A stretch of 64,000 bases of DNA. It comes from JAFGIN01 sp050301235 (GTDB lineage: Bacteria; Fibrobacterota; Chitinivibrionia; Chitinivibrionales; Chitinispirillaceae). Position numbers and translations under genes: made by a program. Each line of letters opens with the position of its first letter. Position 1 is the first letter of the stretch. The stretch covers positions 1 through 64,000 of the forward strand of contig JBNKZD010000252.1 in the NCBI GenBank assembly GCA_050301235.1, read 5' to 3'. Under the pieces are notes generated by a model, which saw nothing but the letters and a program-made list of their open reading frames with translations, searched no databases and was not told where the DNA came from. This document shows, one piece after another, positions 44,666 through 54,254 of the stretch.

Positions 44666-47278
44666 TTACGTCATCAATTGTTCTTTTTGTTGCCTGAACA
44701 ATTTCAGTTTCGATTCAACCTCACCAAGAAGGAATCGCAGCTCTGATGTCTTTTCCACTGCCTGCTGAATCTTCTGTTCTTCAGAGTTGAGATTGAGCAT
44801 CGATGCCTTGATATCTTCCATGAGCAGATTAAGGCTTCTGATCCGGTTTTCAGCTTCTTTAATGATCTGTTTCTCTTTTGCCAGTTCTTTCATACGTTTT
44901 TCCACAGAGTCCATCATGCGTGTCATGTCCTCGACCTGATTACCGACTTTTTCAATCTCTTTCGCTTTACTATTAATCGTTTCGATATGGTTGGTAGCAC
45001 TATCAATAAGGTCGGTAAGGCCATCGATCTTCTTTTGGGTGCTGTTGACAAGGTCCCTACCCTTATCAATCGATTCGATCCTTATTTCCATATCGGAAAC
45101 AACCGTATCGACATTGACAATTCTTCCATCAATTGCCTCGATCTTGCTTGTCCTTCGGTTAATCTGTTCCATCTCTGCCTTGAGATTTTCAAGCAACTTC
45201 TGGACTTCACCTAGTTGACGTTCCGACATATCAATATCAGACCTGTGCTTTTCGATGGTTTTAATGGTCTGTGTAATATCTTCATATACACCATTGATTT
45301 TCTTTTCGTGGTCAAGAGCAGACTGCTGCATTGATGCAACATTGTTTTCAAAGCCATCAAGGTTCTGTCGAACTGACACAAGCAGTTCTTCAAGTTCCTT
45401 GCGCATCGAAACAATCTTGTTCTCTTCCTGGATCAGCACCAGTTTTTCTTCAGAGAGACGGATCATCATGCTCTTCGCTTCGAGGGACTGTACCGATATT
45501 GCTGAGAGTTGAGCCGAAACATCCTCGACAACTTTCTGTTCCTTATTAAGGCTCTGGATCTTCATGTTGATATCACCCAGCAGGTAATTGAGCTGATCGA
45601 GACGTTTCTCTGTCTTTTCGATCATACCTTTACGCTGAAGCTGAGCTGCAATCCGTTCGTCAATCTCGGTGACCATTTTGCCAAGATCCTCAATTTTGTG
45701 TTCAACTTCGGAGATGATACGTGCTTTCTCTTCTGTCTGTCGGATCCGTTCGCTTGTCGAATCAGATAGAAGTTTAAGTTGATCGATATTGGCCGCAACA
45801 GATTCAACTTCCTGCTCATGTCTTCCAATTTCGTCGATTTTTTCGTGAAGAACAGAGGAGCGTTGAAAGAACTGCTCCACGAGATCACCAACACGTTCAA
45901 TCTCTTTCCGGTGGGAGTACAGCTGCTCTTCACGGGCGCTGGTATCATCAATCATAAGTTTGATATCATTGATCTTCGAATCGATCCCTTCAACCAGTTT
46001 TTCTTTTTCACTTACCAGTTCCACTCGTGAATCGATTTCGTTGAGTTGCAGTTCAAGTGCCTTGAGTCGCTGATTGATACTGTCAACCATCTGCCACTCC
46101 TGAGTGACTTCCTCGATCTTTACACGAATCTTTTCAGCGGCTTTTTCATATTCAAGAACCTGAGTTCTGGTATTTTCAATAAGCTGCTGATGTTTTGCCA
46201 GTGTATTAAGAACCGCTTCAGTATTTTTGGCCGTGGTCTGAATATCATGAATTTTCTCATTTACCTGATCGATATGTTTACTCTGTCTCTGGAATTCGAC
46301 CAGTTTTGTATCATAATTATTATCAAGTAATCGAATATCTTCAATCTTATGGGTCATCTGATCCATAAGCTGTTCGAAACGACGGATCTCATTTATTGAT
46401 GTCTGGCTCTGCTGAAGCATCTGATCGATTCGGGCAATATTTTTTTCTGTCTTTTCGAGGTTGCCGATTTTCATCTGAAGCTGCTTCAGCTTGCTGTCAA
46501 TGTCCCAGGTGAGCGCATTCAGACGACCAGCGTCTTCATTTGCCTTTTCGACAACAAGCTTCTGATTTTCGAGTGATTTGATTTTAGACTTTACATATTC
46601 AGACAATGTATTGAGGCTGTCGATACGCTCTTTAACAACACGGAACCGCTCGACTTCCTGCTGGAGTTCCGAAATACTGAGACGCGCCGTTTCTGCATCA
46701 GAGACAGCACTGTTAATTTCTGTCTGGACTTTAGAAAATGAATCTGAATAATTAGTCAACTTTTTTTCAAGCTGATCAATATTCTCCAGAAGATTTTTCT
46801 GGCGTTCCTCAATCTCTCCTAATGCCTTGAAACCGTCTTTAAGGGTTGTACCGCCGCCAGAATCAAATTTCCGTAAAATAGTATCGACACGCCCTTCCAG
46901 ATTGAGCAGGAACTCTTCACTGCCAGTTAACCGGTCGACAACAGCTTCAACCTTTTTAATACGATCCTCAAAACGTGAGGCTTTACTTATAAATGATTCG
47001 AGTCGCTCTGTTCCACCTTCAACTTCATTTACTCGGGTTTTGACCAGATCATATTCCCTGCGCAAATCGACAAGATCGGTTTTAACGATATCAATAGAAT
47101 GACGATCATTCTGTACCTGGGAATGCTCTTTTTCAACTGATGCCAGCAATGAATGGAGATCCGCCTTTTCGGTGCGTGCATTTCTCAAAATATCCTGAAT
47201 CTCTGTTAAATAGGTCTCCAGTGTTTCCGCAAGTTCCTGGGGATCCTTGTATTCCTTCTTTTTCAATGAAAACATCAT
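44666..47278 (-). CDS. Long coiled-coil protein made of 22 copies of a 31-residue repeat
   Basis: The 870-residue protein has no signal peptide or membrane helix and starts at ATG 47278 behind GAGGAG. After an N-terminal helical region (1-180), residues 181-867 consist of tandem 31-residue units, each beginning with a hydrophobic residue (examples: VEGIDSKI, IERVGDLV, VESVAANI, ISEVEHKI, IEKTEKRL). Hydrophobic residues recur at unit positions 1, 4, 8, 11, 15, 18, 22 and 25. Only unit 16 departs, by a 5-residue insertion, and three residues follow the last unit. Thirty-one equals four heptads plus three, so every unit adds the same phase shift. It is probably a cytoplasmic filament- or scaffold-forming protein. 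Spirochaete coiled-coil proteins (SpiroCoCo type) are possible relatives, unverified. It is likely co-transcribed with the L,D-transpeptidase 16 bases upstream. Confidence 0.85.
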   Translation of the reverse strand: MMFSLKKKEYKDPQELAETLETYLTEIQDILRNARTEKADLHSLLASVEKEHSQVQNDRHSIDIVKTDLVDLRREYDLVKTRVNEVEGGTERLESFISKASRFEDRIKKVEAVVDRLTGSEEFLLNLEGRVDTILRKFDSGGGTTLKDGFKALGEIEERQKNLLENIDQLEKKLTNYSDSFSKVQTEINSAVSDAETARLSISELQQEVERFRVVKERIDSLNTLSEYVKSKIKSLENQKLVVEKANEDAGRLNALTWDIDSKLKQLQMKIGNLEKTEKNIARIDQMLQQSQTSINEIRRFEQLMDQMTHKIEDIRLLDNNYDTKLVEFQRQSKHIDQVNEKIHDIQTTAKNTEAVLNTLAKHQQLIENTRTQVLEYEKAAEKIRVKIEEVTQEWQMVDSINQRLKALELQLNEIDSRVELVSEKEKLVEGIDSKINDIKLMIDDTSAREEQLYSHRKEIERVGDLVEQFFQRSSVLHEKIDEIGRHEQEVESVAANIDQLKLLSDSTSERIRQTEEKARIISEVEHKIEDLGKMVTEIDERIAAQLQRKGMIEKTEKRLDQLNYLLGDINMKIQSLNKEQKVVEDVSAQLSAISVQSLEAKSMMIRLSEEKLVLIQEENKIVSMRKELEELLVSVRQNLDGFENNVASMQQSALDHEKKINGVYEDITQTIKTIEKHRSDIDMSERQLGEVQKLLENLKAEMEQINRRTSKIEAIDGRIVNVDTVVSDMEIRIESIDKGRDLVNSTQKKIDGLTDLIDSATNHIETINSKAKEIEKVGNQVEDMTRMMDSVEKRMKELAKEKQIIKEAENRIRSLNLLMEDIKASMLNLNSEEQKIQQAVEKTSELRFLLGEVESKLKLFRQQKEQLMT

Positions 47279-47294
47279 AAAAGATTCTCCTCTT

Positions 47295-48659
47295 TCAAAA
47301 TGCTGCTTCCCTGGTTATTTTCCACATTCCCTGCTCTTTTTCCAGATTTAATTGTTTATAGTTTTGAAATCGTACCTTTTCAGTCTGGTAAACCTGCGAA
47401 AATCTGAGCACTGCAGTGCTGTCTGTCGTATCAGAAACCGCCAGTTTACTACATGTTACATTAATTGTATCATAGAGTTGAAATGTTTTTATCTTTTTTT
47501 CTTTCCATCCATCCCAGTTCAACCCCTGAGCGTTAAAACGGGTCTGAAAATAGCAATTACTGTAACGATCGATATCTTTCGATTCCCAGGCATCCTGCCA
47601 CTCGGTCATGAACCGGACAAACACAGTATCAATCATTTTCAAGCTGTTGAAGTACTCCTGCCTTCTAAGTGATATCTGCACAGTATCGATAAATTTTACA
47701 GGGTTATTCTGTAAACTGTCATTTATAATCAAAACGGGGGTTCCTTTTCCTGAACGAAGGAGCGTTGAAAGTTCTGAAAGGTCAGCATTGTTCATTTCTA
47801 GACACCCTTTTGTTTCAAAAGGAACAGTATCAATTTCGGTTCCGTGTATCCAGATCCCCGTCCCGGTTCTTCCTGCAGCAAGATCTGAAGCATTCGGATA
47901 ATCAAGAACATACGCAAGTGGACCGTAGATAGATGATAACTGATACCGTTCTTTCCTTTCTATGATGATATAAAGCCCTTCAGGTGTACGCCTGTCGCCG
48001 GCAGTTACCTTCTGTCCCTGCTGCGCACCTATTGCCATAAAATAAGATCGAACAGTTTTCCAGTTTTTTTTATCTTTCTGTAAGAGAAACAACGTATGAA
48101 GCGCCTTGTTTGCAACGATAATCATATAATCAGAACTGTCATCAGAAACCGGATGTGCACCCGAATCAAACACATACAGTGATGGATCCACTGTTGGAAC
48201 GGTCAAAACCGGTGGAGCTGAAACTATTGTATCATTTAAAACTGTACTGGTAGTATCCACTACAGACAGGGAGGATTGCTGCTGCGGGGTCAATGTGTCA
48301 GATTGATCACTCTTTACAGGAGTGACAATTTTACCCTTTTTATCTTTCTCCATGCCAATATTCATAATACTAGTTTTATCGATTCTGGTTTGATCATTCT
48401 TAACAACAATAGCCGTCTGAAGATTTTTTATGAAATCTGAATGCAGAACCACTATGGCACCATATGCAATTGCGCCTAATAATCCGATTCCAGCAATTAA
48501 TAGTACCACAGTTGTTATCAATTTACGATACTGAATTTTTTTTGAACCACTGTTTGATGCGTACGCTTTGGAAATTTCGAAAGAGTTCTTTATTGTACGA
48601 ACCTGAAATTGAAAACTTTTTAACTTAAAAAGTATCCACCTTTTAACAATCTCAATCAT
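47295..48659 (-). CDS. Membrane-anchored L,D-transpeptidase (YkuD) with C-terminal NTF2-like domain
   Basis: The 454-residue protein has one membrane helix (~47-71) with a short basic cytoplasmic N-terminus, a Ser/Thr/Pro-rich linker, and a YkuD catalytic domain (~178-308). The catalytic pair is His272 in IWIHGTE and Cys286 in ETKGCLEM; the usual Arg after Cys-hydrophobic is replaced by Glu, an oddity within the family. Residues ~345-454 resemble an SnoaL/NTF2-like fold (WQDAWESKDIDRYSNCY). L,D-transpeptidases make 3-3 peptidoglycan crosslinks or attach proteins to the wall. Upstream lies 374 bp of AT-rich intergenic DNA with palindromic copy B. The 31-residue-repeat gene follows by 16 bases, hinting that both act in cell shape. 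Confidence 0.85.
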   Translation of the reverse strand: MIEIVKRWILFKLKSFQFQVRTIKNSFEISKAYASNSGSKKIQYRKLITTVVLLIAGIGLLGAIAYGAIVVLHSDFIKNLQTAIVVKNDQTRIDKTSIMNIGMEKDKKGKIVTPVKSDQSDTLTPQQQSSLSVVDTTSTVLNDTIVSAPPVLTVPTVDPSLYVFDSGAHPVSDDSSDYMIIVANKALHTLFLLQKDKKNWKTVRSYFMAIGAQQGQKVTAGDRRTPEGLYIIIERKERYQLSSIYGPLAYVLDYPNASDLAAGRTGTGIWIHGTEIDTVPFETKGCLEMNNADLSELSTLLRSGKGTPVLIINDSLQNNPVKFIDTVQISLRRQEYFNSLKMIDTVFVRFMTEWQDAWESKDIDRYSNCYFQTRFNAQGLNWDGWKEKKIKTFQLYDTINVTCSKLAVSDTTDSTAVLRFSQVYQTEKVRFQNYKQLNLEKEQGMWKITREAAF

Positions 48660-48881
48660 TCAATGGTTCCTTGTATCTCATGTAATCAAGATAAAATAGT
48701 ACATCATTTTTTTATATGTAACTATATAATTTTTCGAAAGATCTGTAAAATTAACGACTGAACCGCTTAAATTCTTCTATCTAAGCCGGTAAAATAGCAT
48801 CGACCGATTTTACGATTTTAAAAGGTCAGGTCTATCCGGTTGGTAATTATTACCCTGATACACCCAATTTTCTCAGGATTC

Positions 48882-49003
48882 GCAGATCGCCTCTCTCCCC
48901 GCCCCTCTCTCCACTCGTGGAGAAAGGGGGCAAATGCATTTTTCTTTTTCTTCCCCCTCTCCATTTTCTCATGGAGAGGGGGCTAGGGGGTGAGGCGATC
49001 TGC
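48882..49003. repeat. Dispersed palindromic element, copy B (with perfect 12-bp terminal inverted repeats)
   Basis: GCAGATCGCCTC at 48882-48893 and GAGGCGATCTGC at 48992-49003 are exact inverted repeats bounding 122 bp. Inside are two hairpins: CTCTCCAC-TC-GTGGAGA and CCCCCTCTCCAT...ATGGAGAGGGGG. The body aligns with copy C at 61567 and copy A at 16069. It encodes nothing and lies between two minus-strand genes. The remaining part of the 374-bp gap (48660-48881) is AT-rich with a GTAAAAT/ATTTTAC dyad at 48789-48813 and nothing else I can name. Confidence 0.8.
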
Positions 49004-49033
49004 AAAAATCGCAGAGCATCGTCCTATAATTGC

Positions 49034-50137
49034 TTACTTATCAGCAGAAAAACTGTTTTTAATAATCGAAATGCATTCCATGATCATTGCATCAGTAGCG
49101 CCCGGTTTAATAACAACACCCTTCAAAGTTGAAGACTGTGGGCAATACCGCTCAATTTCGCTCTCATTAAAAAAACCTATGGCAGAGGTATCCAGAAGTG
49201 TTGCAAGTCCATAAAGCATTGTGTTTCCAGTGATAACCAGCTCCGATTCTGTTACAAGCGCTGCAGTCCGCGAAACGGACAGATCACTTAAAATGGGTAT
49301 TTTGAATTGTTGAATCCATGATGTAGCAGTTATACCTTCATTTAAATACAGGTACCATCTGAATGTTTTGAATGAAAGTATGGTAGATATCAGTTTTGAT
49401 GCGCCACTTTCTCCAAGTGTATTCAGAAGTGATGCGACATCAATACCCCCAAGCCCTGACCCCTTTTTCAATCCGGATTCCTTCATCAGATGCTCAACTT
49501 CCTCAATGGTTTTTTTTGCAACACACCATTTCAGATTCTCACTCTCAGTTGAGAACATCTGTGCAATCGAGCAGTTCCAGTCCGGAAGATATTTTTTAAA
49601 AGCTGAAGGACGAACATGCAGGTTGAGGAAAGGATATTCCCCCGAATCGTGATAGCCGATCCGAACAGGAGCCCGTGTAGCACCTGTGAAATAGAGAACC
49701 GCAAGTTCCGGCTGATGATCCAGTAGAAAACAGATATCAGCTGAACCCCGAAACTGTCGGGATAAATTCAGAAATGATGAGCCAAACCCTTTGCGGTCTT
49801 CAATGTCATACTCTATAATTTTGAGACCAGGAATCATGTTCACAACGGATGCAATAGATTGTTCACAGAGAAGGGTAATTGCAGCATGCTTGAAAGTCGA
49901 TACAAGCGAAATGACATTTTTAAGCTGGTAGAGGGATTGAAGCCGATCTTCCGGGAGGATTATTACAATATTTTTAACATGAGATATATTAATTGGGAAG
50001 TTAACCTGACTTTCTCGCTGGCGTTTCTTTAAAACCATTGATAACAATGATTTAGAGTGGTTTTTCCCTAAAAGTCTGAACAAAGTTCCTCTGACCCTTA
50101 CTGTAGACTTTGCTTTTTTTTCGGTACTATTATACAA
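49034..50137 (-). CDS. Glycosyltransferase family 9-like (heptosyltransferase-type) protein
   Basis: The 367-residue protein resembles GT9 enzymes: VKNIVIILPEDRLQSLYQL near the N-terminus replaces the usual RxxxxGD motif, an ADICFLLDHQPELAVLYF strand-loop follows, and the second half has the ITGNTMLYGLATLLDTSAIGFF region that normally binds ADP-heptose. The start is TTG 50137 with AGGAG ten bases upstream; no ATG fits better. Because the catalytic Asp motif is altered, substrate and even activity are uncertain. It stands at the edge of the second glycan locus, divergent from the cyclase gene. Confidence 0.68.
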   Translation of the reverse strand: MYNSTEKKAKSTVRVRGTLFRLLGKNHSKSLLSMVLKKRQRESQVNFPINISHVKNIVIILPEDRLQSLYQLKNVISLVSTFKHAAITLLCEQSIASVVNMIPGLKIIEYDIEDRKGFGSSFLNLSRQFRGSADICFLLDHQPELAVLYFTGATRAPVRIGYHDSGEYPFLNLHVRPSAFKKYLPDWNCSIAQMFSTESENLKWCVAKKTIEEVEHLMKESGLKKGSGLGGIDVASLLNTLGESGASKLISTILSFKTFRWYLYLNEGITATSWIQQFKIPILSDLSVSRTAALVTESELVITGNTMLYGLATLLDTSAIGFFNESEIERYCPQSSTLKGVVIKPGATDAMIMECISIIKNSFSADK

Positions 50138-50281
50138 TTTTACGGAACTCCTGGCAGAGATGACTGCTGTTGTTTAAAATAGCTATCTTTCTCAGTGAGA
50201 TCAATGGTTTTAATATGTATATAGCCTTTTCCTGGAATAAATAAAACCTTTTCCGGTTTTAAGGAGGCTGATACAGAAGGT

Positions 50282-52477
50282 GTGTTTTCTTACGATGAGA
50301 TGTTGATGACCTATACCACTATTATACCAATAATTTTAGAATTTTTCCTCTTTTCTGTATTAAGTGGACTCTCTGTGCTTGGGTATGCGGACGGTCTCCT
50401 TTCGGAAGTACCCTACATCAGCTATCTTAATTGCCTTCCTCTGCTCGTTATCTTTGGTATTGCCGGACTTCTGATCTCCCTGTCTCCAACAGCCAGAATA
50501 TCCCTCAACTCATCATACGGCATTGCCGCTTTGACATGTGTACTACTGCGAATGTCAGCTACACCAGATGCTCATGACAATATCTTTCATACATCTCCTC
50601 TTATTTATATCGTTATTACCGGTATCGGAGTTATGAGTGTATCAAGTTACGGCTGGTCAGTTCCATTTTTATTTTTTGTGATTGCAGACCTTATTACTGT
50701 TACAGTACCAGATTTCTCAAAGGACTTGAATTCCGGAACGGATCATCTGTTCACAGCCGCAATCCAGAACAGCAGCTGGTACATTTACATGCTCACTATC
50801 GGAATTATCACCTCCCTGACACAGAAAAATGTTATGACAATACGACCTCGCATGGAAATAAAACAGGAAGAGCTTTCTGTTGCACCCAATCCGGTTGCCA
50901 CGCATAAAACCGAGGCGATTGTTACAACTGAACAGCCAGCCAAAACGCAACTCATTACTGTTGAGTACAACCTCAATGATTTCTCTCAAAGTCAAAATGG
51001 AGAAGTTCTGGAAATACTCAGCAGTGTGGTCTATTTCATGTGCCGCAATTTTAAATCATATTCTGCTCTGGGCTTTATCTATGATCCATCAAAAAAATCC
51101 TTCATACTCAATTCCTATCATTCGAAAAGTATGAACGTTATCAAAAACATCGAAATTCCTCTGGACACTGGCCCTGTTGGGAAAATCGGTACCGAATGCC
51201 GTTCTTTCATGAGCGGAGATTATTCATTTTACTCCTCCGATCTTGGATATTACACCGGAGCTGAGGAGATCCATTCGATTCTGGCTGTACCTATTATTTC
51301 AGATGAATCAGAGCTGCTTGGAGCGCTGGTCATTGACAGTCTTGACAAAAACTCTTTCAAAGAACAGGATAAGGAGATTCTCAAGCGGTTTTCAGCATTG
51401 GCGGCAGCCCTAGTTATCAATACCCGCATGAGAGTATACCAGGAACGTGCTGCAGCAACATTCATGATTTATTATGAAGCAAGTCATCAGTTCACTACTG
51501 CATTGAGCCTGGACGAAGTGTTTAATGTGTTATTTCAGGTAGTGCCCAAAATAACTCCCTGCACACGACAAATGGCTATAATTTACAATGAAGATGATAA
51601 AAGCGGTGTGATTACCCGAATTGAAGGAAGCGAGACGGAGATTCCTCTTAATTCCACTTTTTCACTCAACAATGGTATCTACTCCTTTGTTCTGAAAAAC
51701 AGAAAGCTTGTTTATGTGCAGGATTTCAGACAGTACGAGGGTAAATATTTTCGTTTCTCTCCTAATGAAGCACGCAATCCCAATGTGCGTTCTCTTATCA
51801 TCTTTCCAGTTCTCGATGATGAATCCCGATGCAGGGGACTGTTTTCGGTAGAAAGTGACCAACCAGGGATATTCAGTAATGAAATTCAACAAACACTTAA
51901 TACCCTTATTGAAAATGCATCTGTTGCGTTTACACGAGCACTTCTTTACAAAAAGATGGAGAAGCTTGCTACTACCGATGGCTTAACCGAGCTGAATAAT
52001 CATCGTCAATTTCAGGAACTGCTTTCACAGGAGCTCCAGCGCTCCCGGCGCTATAACAGAATGGTCTCACTGCTCCTTATGGACATCGATCATTTTAAAT
52101 CGTTCAATGACACCTATGGTCATCCGGTGGGAGATCTGGTGCTGAAAGAGATTGCAACATGTATTCGTCAATCAATACGGACCAATGACATTCCTGCCCG
52201 CTATGGTGGTGAAGAGTTTACAGTTATTCTACCGGAAACAAATGAGCAGGGTGGAATGACTATCGCCGAACGCATCCGTTCCACTATCGAGCGACACACG
52301 ATCCATTCGTTAAATCGTCAACTGAAAGTTACTGTCAGTATCGGCTGTGCATCCTACGTTGCATCACAAATTGCCCAAAAAGATCTTATCGACCGTGCAG
52401 ACAAGGCACTCTATTATTCAAAAGAGCATGGAAGAAACTGTGTTACCCTGTTCAGGGAAGGGATGTCTAAGAAATGA
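50282..52477 (+). CDS. Diguanylate cyclase: membrane region, two GAF-like domains, GGDEF
   Basis: The 731-residue protein has about six membrane helices in residues 8-190, two GAF-like sensor regions (~230-380 and ~390-560) and a C-terminal GGDEF domain (~565-731). The active-site motif is GGEEF at 642-646, with RTND nine residues upstream (RxxD-x5-GGEEF), the product-binding inhibitory I-site. LLLMDIDHFKSFNDTYGHPVGD carries the metal-binding Asp in two pieces of the domain. It should make cyclic di-GMP and be feedback-inhibited. The start GTG 50282 lies 14 bases after AAGGAGG. It is next to the Wza- and Wzz-type genes, so control of polysaccharide export is plausible. Confidence 0.9.
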   Translation: MFSYDEMLMTYTTIIPIILEFFLFSVLSGLSVLGYADGLLSEVPYISYLNCLPLLVIFGIAGLLISLSPTARISLNSSYGIAALTCVLLRMSATPDAHDNIFHTSPLIYIVITGIGVMSVSSYGWSVPFLFFVIADLITVTVPDFSKDLNSGTDHLFTAAIQNSSWYIYMLTIGIITSLTQKNVMTIRPRMEIKQEELSVAPNPVATHKTEAIVTTEQPAKTQLITVEYNLNDFSQSQNGEVLEILSSVVYFMCRNFKSYSALGFIYDPSKKSFILNSYHSKSMNVIKNIEIPLDTGPVGKIGTECRSFMSGDYSFYSSDLGYYTGAEEIHSILAVPIISDESELLGALVIDSLDKNSFKEQDKEILKRFSALAAALVINTRMRVYQERAAATFMIYYEASHQFTTALSLDEVFNVLFQVVPKITPCTRQMAIIYNEDDKSGVITRIEGSETEIPLNSTFSLNNGIYSFVLKNRKLVYVQDFRQYEGKYFRFSPNEARNPNVRSLIIFPVLDDESRCRGLFSVESDQPGIFSNEIQQTLNTLIENASVAFTRALLYKKMEKLATTDGLTELNNHRQFQELLSQELQRSRRYNRMVSLLLMDIDHFKSFNDTYGHPVGDLVLKEIATCIRQSIRTNDIPARYGGEEFTVILPETNEQGGMTIAERIRSTIERHTIHSLNRQLKVTVSIGCASYVASQIAQKDLIDRADKALYYSKEHGRNCVTLFREGMSKK

Positions 52478-52512
52478 CATCCATTTACTAATAAGCGTAC
52501 CTGCTGAACTAA

Positions 52513-54138
52513 TTACTTTTTATATGTGGTGTACACCGATAGCATTAGTGCAACCGTTGCAGAGAAGACCGAAAAGAGCGGCAAAACAATCGTGGTAAGT
52601 GTTTTATTCTCCTGTGACACAGGCACAACAACAATGTCACCCGGTTCGATTTCTCCATTTTTATCTTTCGATGTTACAACATCTTCATATGTAGTAATAA
52701 TATAGCAATTCCTCCGGTCCGCCCTACGCTGGTAACCACCAGCTGCTTTGATATAGTAAGAGATAGACTCCCCCTGCTTATATGCGACCCCGCCCGGATT
52801 AGCCACACTACCACTGATATACACCTTGGTATCCTTTTTCGGCAGAATAATGCGATCACGTTCCTCAAGCTCTACATCACCATCTTTTAAACGTAATACC
52901 GAGTAGTCCCTGCTGTATTTGAGCATCGAAAGTGATGAGTTAATTTCAGGTCGTATTTCTTTGGCAAGATTGGCACTATTATCTGAAGGAACCCGCTTGC
53001 TCTCCCGTACCACCACGGCCCTGTTCATATCTGCAAATTCCATCGGACCGCCTGCAAGCTCAATTATACTTGCAGCACTCACTCCAGTCTTTATCACAGG
53101 ATAAGATCCAGGCCGTGCAACTGCTCCACTTACCGACACCAGCAGCGGCTCTGCATAATTTACTTTTTTGGGAACTACCACTATATCGTTGTCCCCGAGC
53201 GCAAATGGCTCCCGGTTTTTATAGTTTATCGTCGTCACCGTCCGATTAAATCCATTATTATCGGTGCGTTGAACTATCACTCTCTCTGAGTCCGCTGCTG
53301 AACTCATCTCAAAGAGGTCTAAAAATGAACAAATGTCCTCGCCAGGCAATATTGGCAGCTTGCCACCCTGATCGTTAACTTCACCTCCAAGAAACACTCT
53401 CTGCGAAACCGGTGTTATCAAAATACGATCGCCTGGATAAACGTAAGGGTTTTGGGACAGGTCTCCACGAAGGAGATATCGATACAGATCACAATAACTG
53501 ACACTATCACCATTCTCACATCGCACTCTACGATAGTTAACCTTCTTGAATGAAGGTAAGGAATCGGCATTGGCCATCTTAATAACATCAACTATGCGCT
53601 GCATCCCGGATAACGAGTAGGTACCAGGGTTTGCCAGAGGACCGATTATATTCACAGTTGCTGTTTTTACCTTCTCAAGAGATACGTATACCTCTTTCTT
53701 TAACAGTGCTTCGCAACTCTCTTTGATCTTTTTTCTGGCATCACAAAGACGCATTTTTTCTACTGGAACGATACCAATCTCCGGAATAAACAAGTCGCCA
53801 TTCTGATTTACCTTGCCGGGATAGTACACTGAAGGGTTTTTCATCAAAGCCACCATGAACTCATCCCCGCTTCCTACACGGAAGGTACTGTCATTAATAG
53901 AGTTATCAGCATCTAAACGGTTTGTCTGAGCTGATAGCGGAGAAATGGTTTTTGAACTCACATTGCGAATTTTTTGAATATCACTAAAAGGGTAGCCTGA
54001 GATTTCAAAGCTGGGTTGTGCAAAGGTCATAATTGAAGCAACGGCACTGAAAACAAGACTGCTATACAATGGTGGACCACTCCTTGAAAAATTAAACTCT
54101 GATATAAAATAATTCCTCGCCGCAGACATTTCTACCAC
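52513..54138 (-). CDS. Wza-type polysaccharide export protein with SLBB domains
   Basis: The 541-residue protein has an N-terminal hydrophobic export segment, a Poly_export domain (~85-170, with RVGSGDEFMVAL and NQNGDLFIPEIG) and repeated SLBB domains (VNIIGPLANPGTYSLSG, VSGAVARPGSYPV, VYISGSVANPGGVAYKQGE). A C-terminal membrane helix (~512-535, ending YTTYKK) anchors it; classical Wza has an amphipathic helix instead. Start is GTG 54138 or ATG 54129, neither with a strong ribosome site. Such proteins form the outer-membrane or periplasmic conduit for capsule or exopolysaccharide. It is divergent from the Wzz-type gene, sharing a 116-bp promoter region. Confidence 0.88.
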   Translation of the reverse strand: MVEMSAARNYFISEFNFSRSGPPLYSSLVFSAVASIMTFAQPSFEISGYPFSDIQKIRNVSSKTISPLSAQTNRLDADNSINDSTFRVGSGDEFMVALMKNPSVYYPGKVNQNGDLFIPEIGIVPVEKMRLCDARKKIKESCEALLKKEVYVSLEKVKTATVNIIGPLANPGTYSLSGMQRIVDVIKMANADSLPSFKKVNYRRVRCENGDSVSYCDLYRYLLRGDLSQNPYVYPGDRILITPVSQRVFLGGEVNDQGGKLPILPGEDICSFLDLFEMSSAADSERVIVQRTDNNGFNRTVTTINYKNREPFALGDNDIVVVPKKVNYAEPLLVSVSGAVARPGSYPVIKTGVSAASIIELAGGPMEFADMNRAVVVRESKRVPSDNSANLAKEIRPEINSSLSMLKYSRDYSVLRLKDGDVELEERDRIILPKKDTKVYISGSVANPGGVAYKQGESISYYIKAAGGYQRRADRRNCYIITTYEDVVTSKDKNGEIEPGDIVVVPVSQENKTLTTIVLPLFSVFSATVALMLSVYTTYKK

Positions 54139-54254
54139 AAGCTGCTTTTATGAATTGACTTGGAATCGCTCATGGAGCTATTTTTGTTTTTATAACAGAT
54201 TTCCATACACCTTTTTCCGCAAAAAACATCATAGGGTTTCCGCAAAAAAAACTC

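Noticed and set aside
44991..46330. Several plus-strand open frames opposite the coiled-coil gene.
   Set aside because: They are antisense frames of the 31-residue repeat gene, with no ribosome sites and with Leu/Phe/Ile-rich translations mirroring its codons.
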